Source: Echinarachnius parma (Eukaryota > Echinodermata > Echinoidea > Clypeasteroida > Echinarachniidae). From it: a stretch of DNA of 64,000 nucleotides. The notes under the pieces are model-generated. The model was given only the letters and a program-made list of their open reading frames with translations, was not told the origin of the DNA and made no database searches. The translations under genes and the position numbers were made by a program. This document shows positions 1-10,673 of the stretch, in pieces. Location of the stretch: NCBI GenBank assembly GCA_037951105.1, contig JBAMJV010002091.1, forward strand, positions 62,001 through 126,000. The letters are read 5' to 3'. The first letter of the stretch is position 1. Each line of letters begins with the position of its first letter.

Positions 1-59
1 TATATTCTCATCCATCGTGTTACTGTTGTTGTTAAAGGATTTATGCTCGGAGTATTCCA

Positions 60-312
60 TTGTTAAAGATCCAAGTGGGTATCAAACTGCAGGCTTAATT
101 CAAGTGATTTTATCCAATGGAAAAGAAGGTTTAGTTCATGGTAGTTTAAAAAAGTATAAACACAGTTAAAGATTCAAAAATACTGCAGGCTTTCAGCAAT
201 TATAATCCAATGGAACAGTCCGTTTGCGTCATAATAACATTAAAACATCTATAGACATGGTCGAAGATCCAAGAACACTGCAGACATTAAGTTATATCCA
301 AGATAGAAGCAC
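60..312. repeat. decayed tandem repeat, about 100-bp unit, 3 copies
   Basis: Three diverged copies of a unit built on 'aagatccaag..actgcaggc...atccaatgg' start near 62, 164 and 261. They differ by many substitutions and small indels, so the array is old. It is the first of the chain of unrelated local arrays that make up the window. No gene is seen in it. Confidence 0.6.
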
Positions 313-860
313 AAGCCTTATGTCGTCAATACCAGACGTGTATCACAAACAAAAACACAAACACAAGTGAAGAGCAGAAGTGCTGACTCCACCATCAGTA
401 TGTCAGTACAACATCAAACAACATACTGTCACACGAGCGCTCGCAAAGGGCCGTACCGTTTCGCTTGCAGTCCCCTAGCGTGAATGAAGCTGCTCCAAAT
501 GACTTCACCAGCCCCTTACTATTAACACATGGCGTGGGCTCGAGTGCCGATCGACCGATGATTCGTATGCCGGGCTAATCTGCTGAGCGCACGGCGGCGA
601 TGACGCTCGCTCGAGAGTAATTTTTTTCCTTCTTGTCAAGGCGTCTGCAAGTGTAATCAGTCAGATCTAGCTAGAGGTAGACCGCGGGCTAATCGTCAGA
701 GATCAATTAGGAATGTCCCGTGAGGAGGGCTGCTCGCTTGAACGGGCAGAAATCGCTGCACAGCCACGGGGCAAGGGCAAGGGAAGAGACCTGAGCTGTA
801 TAGATACAGAGTTTACTACAACACAAACAAGCTCCGAGCACCACTAGGGAAATTTAGAAC
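313..860. other. CpG-richer single-copy stretch, no gene recognised
   Basis: Between about 425 and 800 the sequence is clearly richer in G+C and CpG than its surroundings (for example 'gagcgcacggcggcgatgacgctcg' near 575-600, spread over two words here). Such islands can mark a promoter or first exon in an invertebrate genome, but I find no TATA box, splice site or protein-like frame that would fix a gene on either strand. It could equally be unmethylated spacer. Confidence 0.3.
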
Positions 861-862
861 GT

Positions 863-1115
863 AAGATGCTCTAAATATTTCCTGGGTTGCAAACAAGCTT
901 AGTCAACCGCAAGGGGAAATGTTGAATGCTAGATGTTATGAATACTTTCTGCTAAATGTTTACTTGCGAGCTCAAAGTTGAAAACAAGTCTGATGCACTA
1001 CAAGGCAAATCGAGAATGCTCCGAATACTTGCTGCTAAATGTTTACAATCGATACAGGGTTGAAGCACCGTGGGGCACATCTAAAATCTGAGATGCTCTG
1101 AATACTTTCCTGCTT
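863..1115. repeat. decayed tandem repeat, about 66-82-bp unit, 4 copies
   Basis: The words 'gatgctctaaatatttcctg', 'gatgttatgaatactttctg', 'gaatgctccgaatacttgctg' and 'gagatgctctgaatactttcctg' recur near 865, 931, 1013 and 1090; two copies are followed by 'ctaaatgtttac'. The spacing is uneven, which points to an old array with indels. Confidence 0.55.
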
Positions 1116-1529
1116 TTGAAAAAACAGCTCCGCGTATCATCAATTCCTTGTCCTCAGGTAGAGCAGGCCCCACATCAATATCAGTCAAGCGGGATTAAAG
1201 GGCTGGTATGCACTTAACTCTCTAAATACCAAGCGATGACAAACGCATTGAGTTAACACACGTTAAATCCACCCCCTTTGGTAGTGACAAGGTTAAGCCC
1301 TGCAATCACAGCGCAAAATCTGATCAGCGAACGTGAAACGAGATCACCCACACGGCTGTATTGATGTCTCTCTGATATTTTCTCTGCCGGTGGGTAACAA
1401 GCAGCTAATTGACGCACAGACCGCAAAATGACACTTGAAGTTGATACGCGATAGCGGGGATGTATGTACCTGTGCTTGCAGCTGCACAGGTAAACGAATG
1501 CGGACTGTTGTTATCGATTGCAACACAGT

Positions 1530-1672
1530 TATGCTAAATACAATATTTGTTGCGGCACAGTTACGCTCAGAATCGGATCATTTGTTCCATAGACACAAGG
1601 TATGCTAAATACAATATTTGTCCTGGCACAGTTACGCTAAAAGTCTGACCGCTTCTTCCAAAGACATCAGAT
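1530..1672. repeat. 71-bp direct repeat, 2 copies
   Basis: 'atgctaaatacaatatttgt' occurs at 1531 and again at 1602, each followed by a related 'ggcacagttacgct..aa..' tail. The period is exactly 71 bp. The first copies are well conserved, so this duplication is younger than the flanking arrays. Confidence 0.75.
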
Positions 1673-2090
1673 ACAAGTAGGTCTCTTGGTGTCTCGACGA
1701 CGCCAAACAATGTGGTTGGGAATAAGACACAGGTAAGCTTAGTACAGTAAACAAGTGGCACCTAGCTATAATGCTTTCATCCCGTTTTATCCACCACAGC
1801 TTTGCTTCTTAAGCCCGGATTGCAATCGACTTTGTGCGACGCCAGCCGAACACTATGAATCAGATGGAAGCCACGAACGTGCCGGCACCAAAACAAAGAA
1901 CGCTGAAGAATGGCTCACTGTCACGCTGCAATGCAAAACAGACGACCGACAGCCGATGCTACGATGGCAAACAGTTGGTTAACAAGTTTAACGCTCTCAA
2001 TGCGACACCGAGAAATGAACGGGCCACTGGGTTATCGCTCACATTACCATGCCAAGGGTAATTAGGTGTTCAAATTACTTAATTAGTTCT
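1673..2090. other. single-copy sequence without a supported gene
   Basis: Short overlapping frames exist on the plus strand (1755-2061), but two frames are open over the same bases, there is no recognisable domain and no convincing splice sites flank them. I treat them as chance frames. Confidence 0.3.
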
Positions 2091-2460
2091 TCCACTGCAC
2101 TGGCTAATGATGCGCTCTCTCTCTCTTGCTAATGGTGCAGATTCTTGCAATTAATGATGCGCCGTTTTGTTTTTTAGGTCTCCTTTGTATCTTGTGGTCT
2201 CTCGTGTATGATGAGGCGTAAATAACGGCGGTCTCTTGATAAGGATATGTTCTCTGTTTATGATGTGATGTCATTAAACAGAAATCTGGTACGCTAGATT
2301 TACGCTTTCTCTTGTCAATGATGCTGTCTTTGTTTATTATTAGGTTCAGTTCATGATGTCATGCGTAACAGAAATCTGTAACGCATTCTCTTCTTAATGA
2401 GGCGGACTTTGTTGATGACTAAGTTTTTAAGTTTGTGATGTGATGTCAATAACTTGAGTA
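2090..2460. repeat. degenerate 'taatgatgcg / gatgtgatgtca' tandem block
   Basis: Words of the type 'taatgatgcg', 'tctctt', 'gatgtgatgtcat', 'aacagaaatctgtaacgc' and 'cttgtcaatgatgc' recur irregularly with CTCT-rich spacers. The unit cannot be fixed by eye, but two sub-blocks near 2255 and 2350 share the order 'gatgt..aacagaaatctg.tacgc'. Confidence 0.4.
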
Positions 2461-2488
2461 GGTTACGCTTGATGGCAGGAACTACGAC

Positions 2489-2905
2489 GTTACTGGCTAG
2501 CAGGAAGCAAGGTGTAGCGATGACGTAACGTAATTGGTCGACAGGACGCAAGCTGGAGAAGTGAAGATGACGTAACTGCACACCCACTCACATCCAGAGA
2601 AAGGCGCTGATGAGGGATCTGAAATGAGAATAAAACAAAAAGGGACAAATTAAATTATGCTTGCATTGTTTAAACTTTAAAACAGCACAGCAAAATATGA
2701 TGTGGGATCTGGAGAAGAAAGAAACAGAAAAGGAAAACTGCAATGTTAATGGCTAGCAGGACACAAGCGATGATGTAACGTAATTGGTCGACAGGACGCA
2801 CGGTGGAGAAGTGAAGATGACGTAACTGCACACCCACTCACATCCAGAGAAAGGCGGTGATGAGGGATCTGGAATGAGAAGAAAACAGAAAGGGAACAAA
2901 TTAAG
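2489..2905. repeat. 250-bp direct duplication carrying CRE-like words
   Basis: About 160 bp are repeated: 'taacgtaattggtcgacagg' occurs at 2526 and 2776, and both copies continue through 'ggagaagtgaagatgacgta', 'cacccactcacatccagaga' and 'tgatgagggatctg'. The period is 250 bp. Each copy has 'tgacgtaact' plus a second 'tga(c/t)gtaacg', which resemble bZIP/CREB half sites. A regulatory role is only a possibility. Confidence 0.7.
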
Positions 2906-3194
2906 TTAAGGAGCATTGTTCAAAACTCTAAACTTTAGAAAAAAGGGGAAAAAAGGAAAATTTTGGGGTATTTTTTGCTTCACAAATCTGAAATAAACAC
3001 AGAGAAAACAACAACAAATCAAAGCAGTGTAATAAACAAACAATTGAGATTTCAAATGTATGAAGATAACTATTGATATATAAAATTCTCAAGATTTTAT
3101 CATCCGAAATGGGCCTTAGAATAGAACTATTAACCTAGTGTGGTTTTAAGAATATACAATGTAAGCCCGACATGTTAAAACCACACATTGCATA
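2906..3194. other. AT-rich spacer
   Basis: A- and T-rich sequence with no open frame, no tandem structure and no recognisable element. It separates two unrelated arrays. Confidence 0.4.
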
Positions 3195-3990
3195 CCCGCA
3201 GCTAGATCAGGTCTACAATCCTTTCATACTGACGAGTGACATTAAATCCTTCACATTGCATGTGTGAACTGAAAGAACAACGCAAACATAGATCCACGTA
3301 ACCAAAGACGAAGAAAGAAAAACTTAAACACTCAGTGTCAGTGACCACATAAAATGGTTTTGTCATGTCAGTCCCAAGTAGAAGAGAGATCACCCTTTGC
3401 TTTGTACTGAAAATCCAATCACTTTTAAAAAGCTTGATCCATGCTCAGACTTTAATCCTTTAACTGATATAGCCAGGCTTCACATTGCATTTGTGAACTG
3501 GAAGAAGTATGCAAACAAAAATCCATGTAACAAGGACGAGGACAAAGAAAGAAAAACCTCAACGCACCACTTAAATTAGTTCTGTCATGTCAGTCCAAAG
3601 TAGGAGAGAAATCACTATTTGTTTTGTACTGAAAATCCTATCACTTACGTGAAACAGTTGTTTTAAGAAGCTTGATCCATGATCAGACTACAATCCTTTA
3701 ACCAACATTTACAAGCCTTCACATTGCATGTGTGAACTGATTGAAGTACGCAAACATAAATCTATGTAACCGAGGCCGAAGAAAGAAAATCTAACTCAAT
3801 GCACTTACAAGAAACAGTTGTTTTAAAAAACTTGATCCATGATCAGATCAGAGGACAATCATTTTACTGACATTTACAAGCCTTCACATTGCACGTAACC
3901 GCCGACGAGCGAAGAAAGAAATTTACCTAACTCAATGCAGCACTTAGCTCTGTCTGAAGTACGAGGGAGATCACTATTTGTTTTGTACAC
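3195..3990. repeat. tandem repeat, about 230-bp unit, 4 copies
   Basis: 'tcacattgca' followed by 'tgtgtgaactg' starts at 3251, 3480, 3719 and 3883 (the last copy is internally shortened). Each unit also has 'cttgatccatg.tcaga', 'gaagaaagaaa' and 'ttttgtactgaaaatcc' in the same order. Copies differ by roughly a tenth to a fifth of positions by eye. Short frames within it arise from the repeat. Confidence 0.8.
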
Positions 3991-4144
3991 AGAGCCAAGT
4001 CAATCATTCTGCTGTGTAGCGATTACTGGTGATAAGAAGACAAACGGATGACTGATATCTCAATTATATTCATAACCGTCAGACAGATAACTAGACGGAA
4101 TGCATACAAAATGACTACACTGACTGGCAGTATCTTTACTTTAT

Positions 4145-4215
4145 CTGTTCCCTACTAGACTTTGCAATCCCCATAGAGTTAATACAGGACGCACCTGGCT
4201 CCTGTAGGCAATGGG
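4145..4215 (+). mobile_element. 71-bp TTAA-type miniature element
   Basis: The unit begins CTGTTCCCTACTAGA, contains 'ccccatagagttaataca' and ends GTAGGCAATGGG directly before TTAA; the left duplication has decayed to TTAT. Seven related units of 71-78 bp occur elsewhere in the window. TTAA plus CCC..GGG ends are typical of piggyBac-type elements, but at 71 bp no transposase could be carried, so this would be an extremely short non-autonomous derivative. The class assignment is inference. Confidence 0.6.
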
Positions 4216-4459
4216 TTAACAATGCAGACCACATTGTGGATGTGTAAGGTTGCCAACATACATTTAAAAGAGAAACTAAAGTACTGAATTCACAATAAAA
4301 AATAAAAAAAATCATTGAAATGGGAAGGGAATATAAAACAAGCTGAAAAGTGCGCAAATCAATTTGCTTTATACATGTACCTAGGAGGCAGTTACATAGA
4401 AATTCATTTAATGATCCTAATTACGACTGATCCGTCAGGGGTAACAAACTATGTACCAC

Positions 4460-5960
4460 AACAAGACGTCTTTGGGCACTCGAGGGACGTGTATGTGTGT
4501 GCCTGCATGTGTAGCTGCCCAAAAGACAATCGGAACAGAAAACCAAAGCAATTTCTTCAAGAACTGATAACCTAATTTCATCCATAATTGCAAGGCAGAG
4601 GAGAAAATGTAATGCATAATGACCAAGATATATGTACTAATGATTTTTGTGTGGCACCAATGTCTTCTGGCTAATGTGTGCACATAAAGTCAGCATTTAA
4701 CAATAACCTAATAACCTAATTTACCTAATTACAAAAACCCAAATGTAGATATATGCATCATGTCCAAGAATTTTTTTAATATTTGTGTGGTACATGTACA
4801 TTGTCTTTTGGCTCACATGTTCATGTATCATGTAGTTGCTAGAATAAATTCAAAACAGAAACCACAAAGTAATTTAATTGACAATTGATAACCTAATTAC
4901 AAAAAACAAAAGGTACAGTAGTAGATAAGTAAAAAGAAATAGAAATTGCCAATAAATAACAATGCTATTTGTGTGGCACATTATGTGTCTTGTGGCTCAT
5001 GTGTCATGTAGCTACTAGAATACATATAAATTCAAAACAGAAACCACAAAGTAATTTCATTGACAATTGATGGCCTCATTTCATGTACTCTCATAACCAA
5101 AGCGAGAATATAAAGTAAAAGAATAACAACCAAGAATATAAACAACATGGATATTTGTGTGCTATGAGTTTTCTGAGCATACGTGTCCTCATGAAGAGTT
5201 GCCAAAAGACATTTGAAACAGAACCCAATTTCTGGGACAATTGATAACCCAATTACAATTCAGACTGAGATGCAGATGACCAAGACTATAACAAGTAAAA
5301 TAACAATGAAGTTTATGAGCACACTGTGCATGAAAAGTAGCCAACAATCCACTCAAAACAGAAATCGAGGTAATTTGATTTAATGACAAAACTGTTTAAA
5401 TTGAAACTAGGTGAGTTACAACTGAAACACGGTGCACAATTCAATTCATTTGAACACATTTGAATAACCCATTGCCTACATGGGAACCTAGTAGGTCTTG
5501 TATTAGCTCTATGACTATGGGTTTGCAAAATCTAGTAGAGAACAGATTATAGACTCATTGCTGAAAAACAGACAGAAATAGCATCACTTACCAGGAGTAA
5601 TAAATGACATGTACATGTGTCTTTGGATGCATGTGTGCACGTAGAGTTGACAGAATACAATCCAAACAGAAACCAAAGTAATTCCTTTGACAAACTACCG
5701 ATAAATCCTTTTTAAATAAGTAGTCCTCAACAGCTCGAAACACGTGCACCAAACCAATTTATGAGACAATCTGTGAATATGACGCGACGGTGATTGAAAT
5801 GCTAGCTCGCAGACCAAATAGAACCCAAAGCAATTTCTTCCGCACGATCAATTAACAAATCTATTGAAAGGGAAAGAACTAAAGATACAAAAGATTGAAC
5901 ACAAAGGGAATTTCTCTTGACAATAGGCAATGAGTGCAGACGACCACCCATTTTGAAATG
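4460..5960. repeat. decayed tandem array, about 140-180-bp unit, about 7-8 copies
   Basis: 'acagaaaccacaaagtaatt' and its variants recur near 4534, 4855, 5037, 5219, 5358, 5668 and 5818, followed in many units by 'gacaattgataaccyaatta' and preceded by a 'tgtgtggcac..ttgtgtctt.tggct' block. The 182-bp spacing of the three best units gives the original period. The array is interrupted by a TTAA-type miniature element at 5468-5545. Confidence 0.75.
5468..5545 (-). mobile_element. TTAA-type miniature element (72-bp family), inverted copy
   Basis: The reverse complement reads CTGTTCTCTACTAGATTTTG..TGTAGGCAATGGG, matching the unit at 4145-4215. The flanks (ATAA and ATTA) look like decayed TTAA. 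It is about 7 bp longer than its relatives and lies in the about 180-bp tandem array. Confidence 0.55.
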
Positions 5961-6109
5961 TACGCAAAAACAGAAACCCCTAACAAAAAATGAGAACTAG
6001 AGAGGAGCTGTAAAACAACACCATGGATGATTGCTCCACCGACTTTATTGTTCCATTTTTATCTCTTTTAGTGTGATTTTATTGTTTGGTTTCTCTCTCT
6101 CGGGGTGTA

Positions 6110-6440
6110 AGGAGCATCGAGATTCAGTTCATTGGACCACGCCGTCACAGTGCCGTGCCAAGCAAATTGGACCAAACCAACTGATTTTCCAGCGTCATTT
6201 TCCACTCTTGTATTAAATTAGCAGTATAGCCAGATTCAACCAGGATGAAGGTGGGGGTGGGGGCAAGTTTTGTCATCAGAAGGGCAACATGAGGATATTC
6301 TTTTTTATCTCTTATTAAAAGAAACAAAAACAATTTAGGTGTAAGGATACAGTTCACTGGACCCTGGCATGCCAAGCAAAGTGGACCAAACCAACTGATT
6401 TTAGGACAGGGTTCTCTGGATAATGAGGTAACATAGAAAG
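6110..6440. repeat. 214-bp direct repeat, 2 copies
   Basis: 'gccaagcaaattggaccaaa' at 6157 and 'gccaagcaaagtggaccaaa' at 6371 are each preceded by 'ggtgtaagga..a..ttca.tggacc' and followed by 'ccaactgatttt'. The similarity starts near 6112. Confidence 0.7.
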
Positions 6441-6548
6441 GGGTATGTACACCTGTGAAAGGCGGTTCCAATTTGTAATTTGTGGCACGCACAGTGCCAT
6501 CTTCCTAATGCCTTGTGCATGATGTGTTAAACACACTGGCCTAGTTAA

Positions 6549-6619
6549 TCCTTTCCCTACAAGAGTTTGAAATCCCCAAAGACTTTGTACAAAGCCATGC
6601 AGGTTCCCATAGACAAGGG
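6549..6619 (+). mobile_element. 71-bp TTAA-flanked miniature element
   Basis: It starts TCCTTTCCCTACAAGAG and ends GACAAGGG, with intact TTAA on both sides (6545-6548 and 6620-6623). The internal 'aatccccaaagactttgta' matches the copies at 55734 and 57402. See the family description at 4145. Confidence 0.7.
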
Positions 6620-6762
6620 TTAAGATTGTTCAGAGTCTACACCCCCATGCATTCAGACAATCTTTATTAAAATGGGTAGGATTTTACCAACAATTTCTAC
6701 AAAATATTCTGGGAAATGTTCTCCTCTTTTCCCAACAAGTAGGATAACATGAGGAAAAACAA

Positions 6763-7015
6763 GGGGGGGGGGGGGGGTTATATGTAAAAGGGGGTGGATG
6801 GGGGGGGGGGGCAAGAACCTAATTAGGGGGTAACTGCCCCCTTCCTCCTCCCTTTCCTACCTTTTAGAGTATGGAACATCACAAATCACTGGATTGAAGC
6901 AAACTACTGAGTAATTGGACCACGTACTTCCGCGCCCATCAAAGGGGGGGGGGGGGGGGCATGAATTCCGAAGAGGGGGTAGTTGCCCCCTTTTCCCTCC
7001 TACCTATAGAAGCCA
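6763..7015. repeat. G-tract cluster with a repeated 'gggggtarytgccccc' motif
   Basis: Runs of G15 (6763-6777), G12 (6800-6811) and G16 (6944-6959) lie within 200 bp. The second and third are each followed by a similar block ending 'agggggta(a/g)(c/t)tgccccc' and then a C/T-rich stretch, so the block itself is duplicated with a period of about 147 bp. The G runs could form quadruplex or triplex structures in principle. Confidence 0.7.
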
Positions 7016-7383
7016 CGCTAGATGTCTGAGTACCAACCAGTGGATTAGGAGGACATAGCGTGGAGCAATCCAACCAGACTTCCACGCCCCTTTGTTGGAA
7101 TACATGGCCCAATGGTCCAGTGAGTTACAACGCACAATCAAAACCTCAAAACAGCCTCTACATGTGTATCTCCCATCAATAGGATTGCGAGAAGGAAATG
7201 AAAGATAATCCTATGATTTCTGAAAACAAAAGTATTAAGTTGAGCAACCTCTTTTGCACCAAAAGTGGGACAACTTATTAGTTGAGTGGGCATACTTAAA
7301 TCATCCATATTGTAAGCCTTATCGTGGCATTTAATCCATTCAGAACAGGTCCTGAAAAAAAAAAAACCCACCAATTTATAATC

Positions 7384-7610
7384 GGGACTCGACACTAGCA
7401 CTTGCCCTATTGCCCGGGGCAAGTTAAAATTTATGTCAGGCAAGTAACATTCATAAATGGCCTACCAGTTTGGTTGCCCGAGTCGATCCGGCAACTAAAT
7501 TATTGGTCAATTATGAGAGAATTATGTAATTCGTCGGGTTTATAGCTCATCTTGAAGTAAGTGGGTAAGAAAATGTTTGGTTTGGGCAAGTAAAATTTAG
7601 AAAGTTAAGG
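7384..7610 (+). mobile_element. 'GGGCTCGACACTAGCAC' repeat family, copy 1
   Basis: It starts GGGACTCGACACTAGCACTT, followed by 'gcccggggcaagt' and several later 'gggcaagt' words. The same head is found at 39967, 53620 and 57522. The right end is not clear in this copy. In the best copy (57522-57909) the ends are inverted repeats, so this is probably a decayed DNA transposon fragment. Confidence 0.5.
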
Positions 7611-8573
7611 AAAAAGGTTAGTTTGGAGGTTTGTTATAATGCTAACCAAAATGTGGTCAATGCATGTATGTATAGACTTATTCTCACCCATCCCTCGACT
7701 TTGAGTTGAAGTTAGATCAACAGCTGTATTTCTTGAGTTTACACTTCACAACTGAAGTTCAAACAATGACAAGAGATCACTTGACAAGAAATTATGAAAA
7801 ACCATGCATGCCTTTTAAACACTGTGACCAACTGCTACAACGTATTACAGTTCCTTACGTTTAGTTTTTCAAGTTGCTGTACATCCAGTCAGATATGAAT
7901 ATTTTCAATGAATTGACTTGATTCAATGACATTTTCAAGAACCACAATTTAGTTCAAATGTGGCAGGCAAACCGAAAGATGTCCCTGATCCTTAAGAATT
8001 CTGAAAGCCCCTTGCCATTTCAGTGTTATGACTAACTGCTAACACCCATTACAATTTCTTCCATTTATTTTCCTCATAAATACTATCCTGTGTTCTCACA
8101 CATGCAAATGCATACTTGCCAACATTTGAAAGTCAGAAAACTGAACACCCGATTGCGAGGGAGCGGAGCGACCGAGGGGGGGGGGGAGGGTGTCCCCCCT
8201 CCCACGGTAGGGAGCTTTTGCATTTTTGGACTTACAATTGTGCAATCTGGTGCATACTAGGGCTGTAGTGAAACGGTTACACGACGGTTAACCGACCGGC
8301 ATCGGCAAAAACGTTTTAATTTTCACGTTTTTTTTTTTTTTTTTTTTTTTTTTTCCTTCCCCATTCTATAGATTCGGTCAGAAAATGGCACATTGAACCC
8401 TGCCAATCTATTGCTAAAGTAAAGGTATTTTACATGTAACAAAATGTTCAAATAAACAAATGGTAAGAGGATTAATGAATAGATTAAACCTGGTAAGAGC
8501 CAAATTTAGAAGAATCATTTGTGATGAGATATCTGAAGGCTATCATCTTGACAGCGGTTTGTAGACTAACATG

Positions 8574-8717
8574 CAGGGATGCCAGTGACCTGCAAGTCGA
8601 GAGCCTGAAAATGTAGTCTTTGTACCTTGTTTGTATGCAAAATGGTACAATTGAGCCTGAATGTGAAGGTGCCCAGGGCCTGAAATTCAGGCTTTTGCCT
8701 GAAGACTGGCATCCCTG
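8574..8717. mobile_element. 144-bp nested TIR element with 6-bp duplication AACATG
   Basis: Perfect 13-bp inverted termini CAGGGATGCCAGT / ACTGGCATCCCTG are flanked by AACATG on both sides (8568-8573 and 8718-8723). It lies wholly inside the 850-bp element and is therefore younger. The termini share the CAG-GG-TGCCA pattern and the 6-bp duplication with the elements at 8111 and 23462, so all three probably used the same kind of transposase. Internally 'gcctgaaattcaggc' is palindromic. Confidence 0.85.
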
Positions 8718-8793
8718 AACATGGCACTGCCCTGCTGATTCCAATTGAAAAAACGGACAGATATCGGATAGTACATATGTATATCCGAGAAGG

Positions 8794-8841
<48 letters not shown>

Positions 8842-8842
8842 G

Positions 8843-8876
<34 letters not shown>
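8794..8876. repeat. A46 - TCGATGA - T30 fold-back
   Basis: A run of 46 A is followed by TCGATGA and a run of 30 T, so one strand can fold into an almost pure A:T hairpin with a very short loop. It lies inside the 850-bp element, just left of 'aacgggacaattccg'. A near-palindrome centred on ACATATGT (8766-8788) immediately precedes it. Run lengths this long are prone to assembly or sequencing error. Confidence 0.9.
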
Positions 8877-8881
<5 letters not shown>

Positions 8882-9179
8882 GGAACGTTCCGTTTTTTAT
8901 GGCTATAAAAACTTTAAAAACGGGACAATTCCGTTAAAAACGGAACGGTTGGCAAGTCTGCAAATGTTATATAATTTGACTTGATTTAGTGGCATTTCCA
9001 AGAACCATAATGTGGTCTATAGTGGCAGACACATGTATACACCAAAATATGTATGTCCTGGTCCTTCCACAGTGTGTCTTGAGGTTAAAACTGAAGTTCA
9101 AAAAGTTGCAAGAATTTTGACTGAAATTATTTCCTTCCATTTATCTTCCCCATAAATCCTGTACTTTCAGACATGCAAA

Positions 9180-10050
9180 TGTTCAATAATTTGACTTGCT
9201 TTAATGACATTATCAAGAGCCACAATTTGTATGACCAAAATATGTTGCTGGTCCTTCCACAGTGTGTCTCGAGGTAAAAACTGAAGTTCACAAAGTTTCA
9301 AAAACTTTGAGACTGAAATTATTTCCTTCCATTTTAATATCTTCCCCATAAATCCTGTACTTTCAGACATCCACAAGTTCAATAATTTAACTCGATACAG
9401 TGACATTTCCAAAAACTAAATGTGGTATGTGGCATAGCACATAAATCACTCAAAAGATCTAATCTTTTGACTATGATTTTAGTCATAAAATCATCACATC
9501 ATCAGTGTTCCTTGAGGTTAAAACTGAAGTTCAAATAGTAACAAGAGATTACTTAGCAAGAATCCCGAAAGCCCCCTGCCCTTTGAATGTAGAGACAAAA
9601 TGCTTCATTTTATTTATTCAATTTCTTTAATACATTCATCATCTTCAAAGTTGCTGTACATACAGTCAGGCATGACTATGTTCAATAACTTGACTTGCTT
9701 TAATGACTTTATCAAGAGCCACAATTTTTATGACCAAAATATGTTGCTGGTCCTTCCACAGTGTGTCTTGAGGTAAAAACTGAAGTTCACAAAGTTGCAA
9801 AAACTTTGATACTGAAATTATTTCCTTCAATTTATCTTCCCCATAAATCCTTTACTTTCAGACATACACAAGTTCAATAATTTAACTCGATACAGTGACA
9901 TTTCCCAAAACTAAATGTGGTAATTTATATGTGGCATAGCATATAAATCACTCAAAAGATCTAATCTTTTGACTATGATTTTAGTCATAAAATCATCCCA
10001 TCATCAGAGTTCCTTGAGGTTAAAACTGAAGTTCCCTGCCCTTTGAATGT
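9180..10050. repeat. 500-bp higher-order repeat, 2 copies
   Basis: Within the 5-kb array a block of about 500 bp is duplicated. 'gaccaaaatatgttgctggt' occurs at about 9231 and 9732, and 'aaaagatctaatcttttg' plus 'ttttagtcataaaatcat' at about 9452 and 9953. The copies differ by few substitutions, so this duplication is younger than the basic array. The conserved part contains two small palindromes. Confidence 0.8.
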
Positions 10051-10519
10051 AGGGACAAAATGCTACAACTTATTAAAATTTCTTACATTTATCCTCTCAA
10101 AGTTCCTGTACAGTCAGACATGAAAGTGTTCCATAACTTGAATAGATTTAGTGAAGTTTCCAAGAACCCACATTTAATCCATTTACGGCAGGGCTCGAGA
10201 AAAAGCAATGTTACTTGCTACAAAATGCATTCACATACTTTTTATTTCTGAATTTGTGTTGTAATGTTGACATGAATGATTCTATACAATTTTAATGTCA
10301 TTTTAAAACCTGAGATACAATCTATTTGTTGGAGGGCACAGGAACCACAAAGTCCACAATGTTAGTTGCTACCTCATTAAAAAAATTACCAGCTAAAGAC
10401 AACCTTCTACTGTGTAAATGTTGAATAATTTGACATGATACGGTGCAATGTCATGAACTATGTGACGTATTTGCGGCAGTGCATGCACTAAAAAACACCC
10501 AAGTCATGTGATACCTTTA

Positions 10520-10673
10520 CCGTATTTGTCGGTGTATTAACCGCTCCGGTGTATTAACCGCACCCCTAAAAAAAAAAAAAAAAAAAAGTGCGGTTAATAC
10601 GGTCGTGTATTAACCGCACCCCCTTTTTTTTTTTTTTGGAAAAAAGGTGCAGTTAATACACCAGCAAATACGG
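10520..10673. mobile_element. 154-bp TA-flanked fold-back element
   Basis: The left arm CCGTATTTGTCGGTGTATTA and the right arm ending TAATACACCAGCAAATACGG are inverted repeats, with TA on both sides (10518-10519, 10674-10675). The interior is further 'ggtgtattaaccgcacccc' repeats around an A19 run and a T15 run, so almost the whole element folds on itself. A longer relative lies at 31542-31926. Confidence 0.8.

Larger units (their letters stand above)
8111..8960. mobile_element. 850-bp TIR element with 6-bp target duplication CAAATG
   Basis: The left end CATACTTGCCAAC and right end GTTGGCAAGTCTG are inverted repeats with one mismatch over 13 bp. CAAATG stands immediately outside both ends (8105-8110 and 8961-8966). 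A neighbouring tandem unit at 9171-9190 reads 'acatgcaaatgttcaataat', which is the uninterrupted target. No protein is encoded; inside are a 'gagggagcggagcgaccgag' plus G-tract block, a T run, a nested 144-bp element (8574-8717) and an A46/T30 fold-back. Six-base duplications with such ends occur in some hAT-like elements; the class is inference. Confidence 0.85.

Noticed and set aside
3195-3990. CRISPR array
   Set aside because: Repeat units are about 230 bp, diverged and without short identical repeats and unique spacers; the setting is eukaryotic.
5588-5600. Minus-strand splice donor CTG|GTAAGTG
   Set aside because: The site lies in a decayed tandem array, and no open upstream exon with an acceptor could be found.
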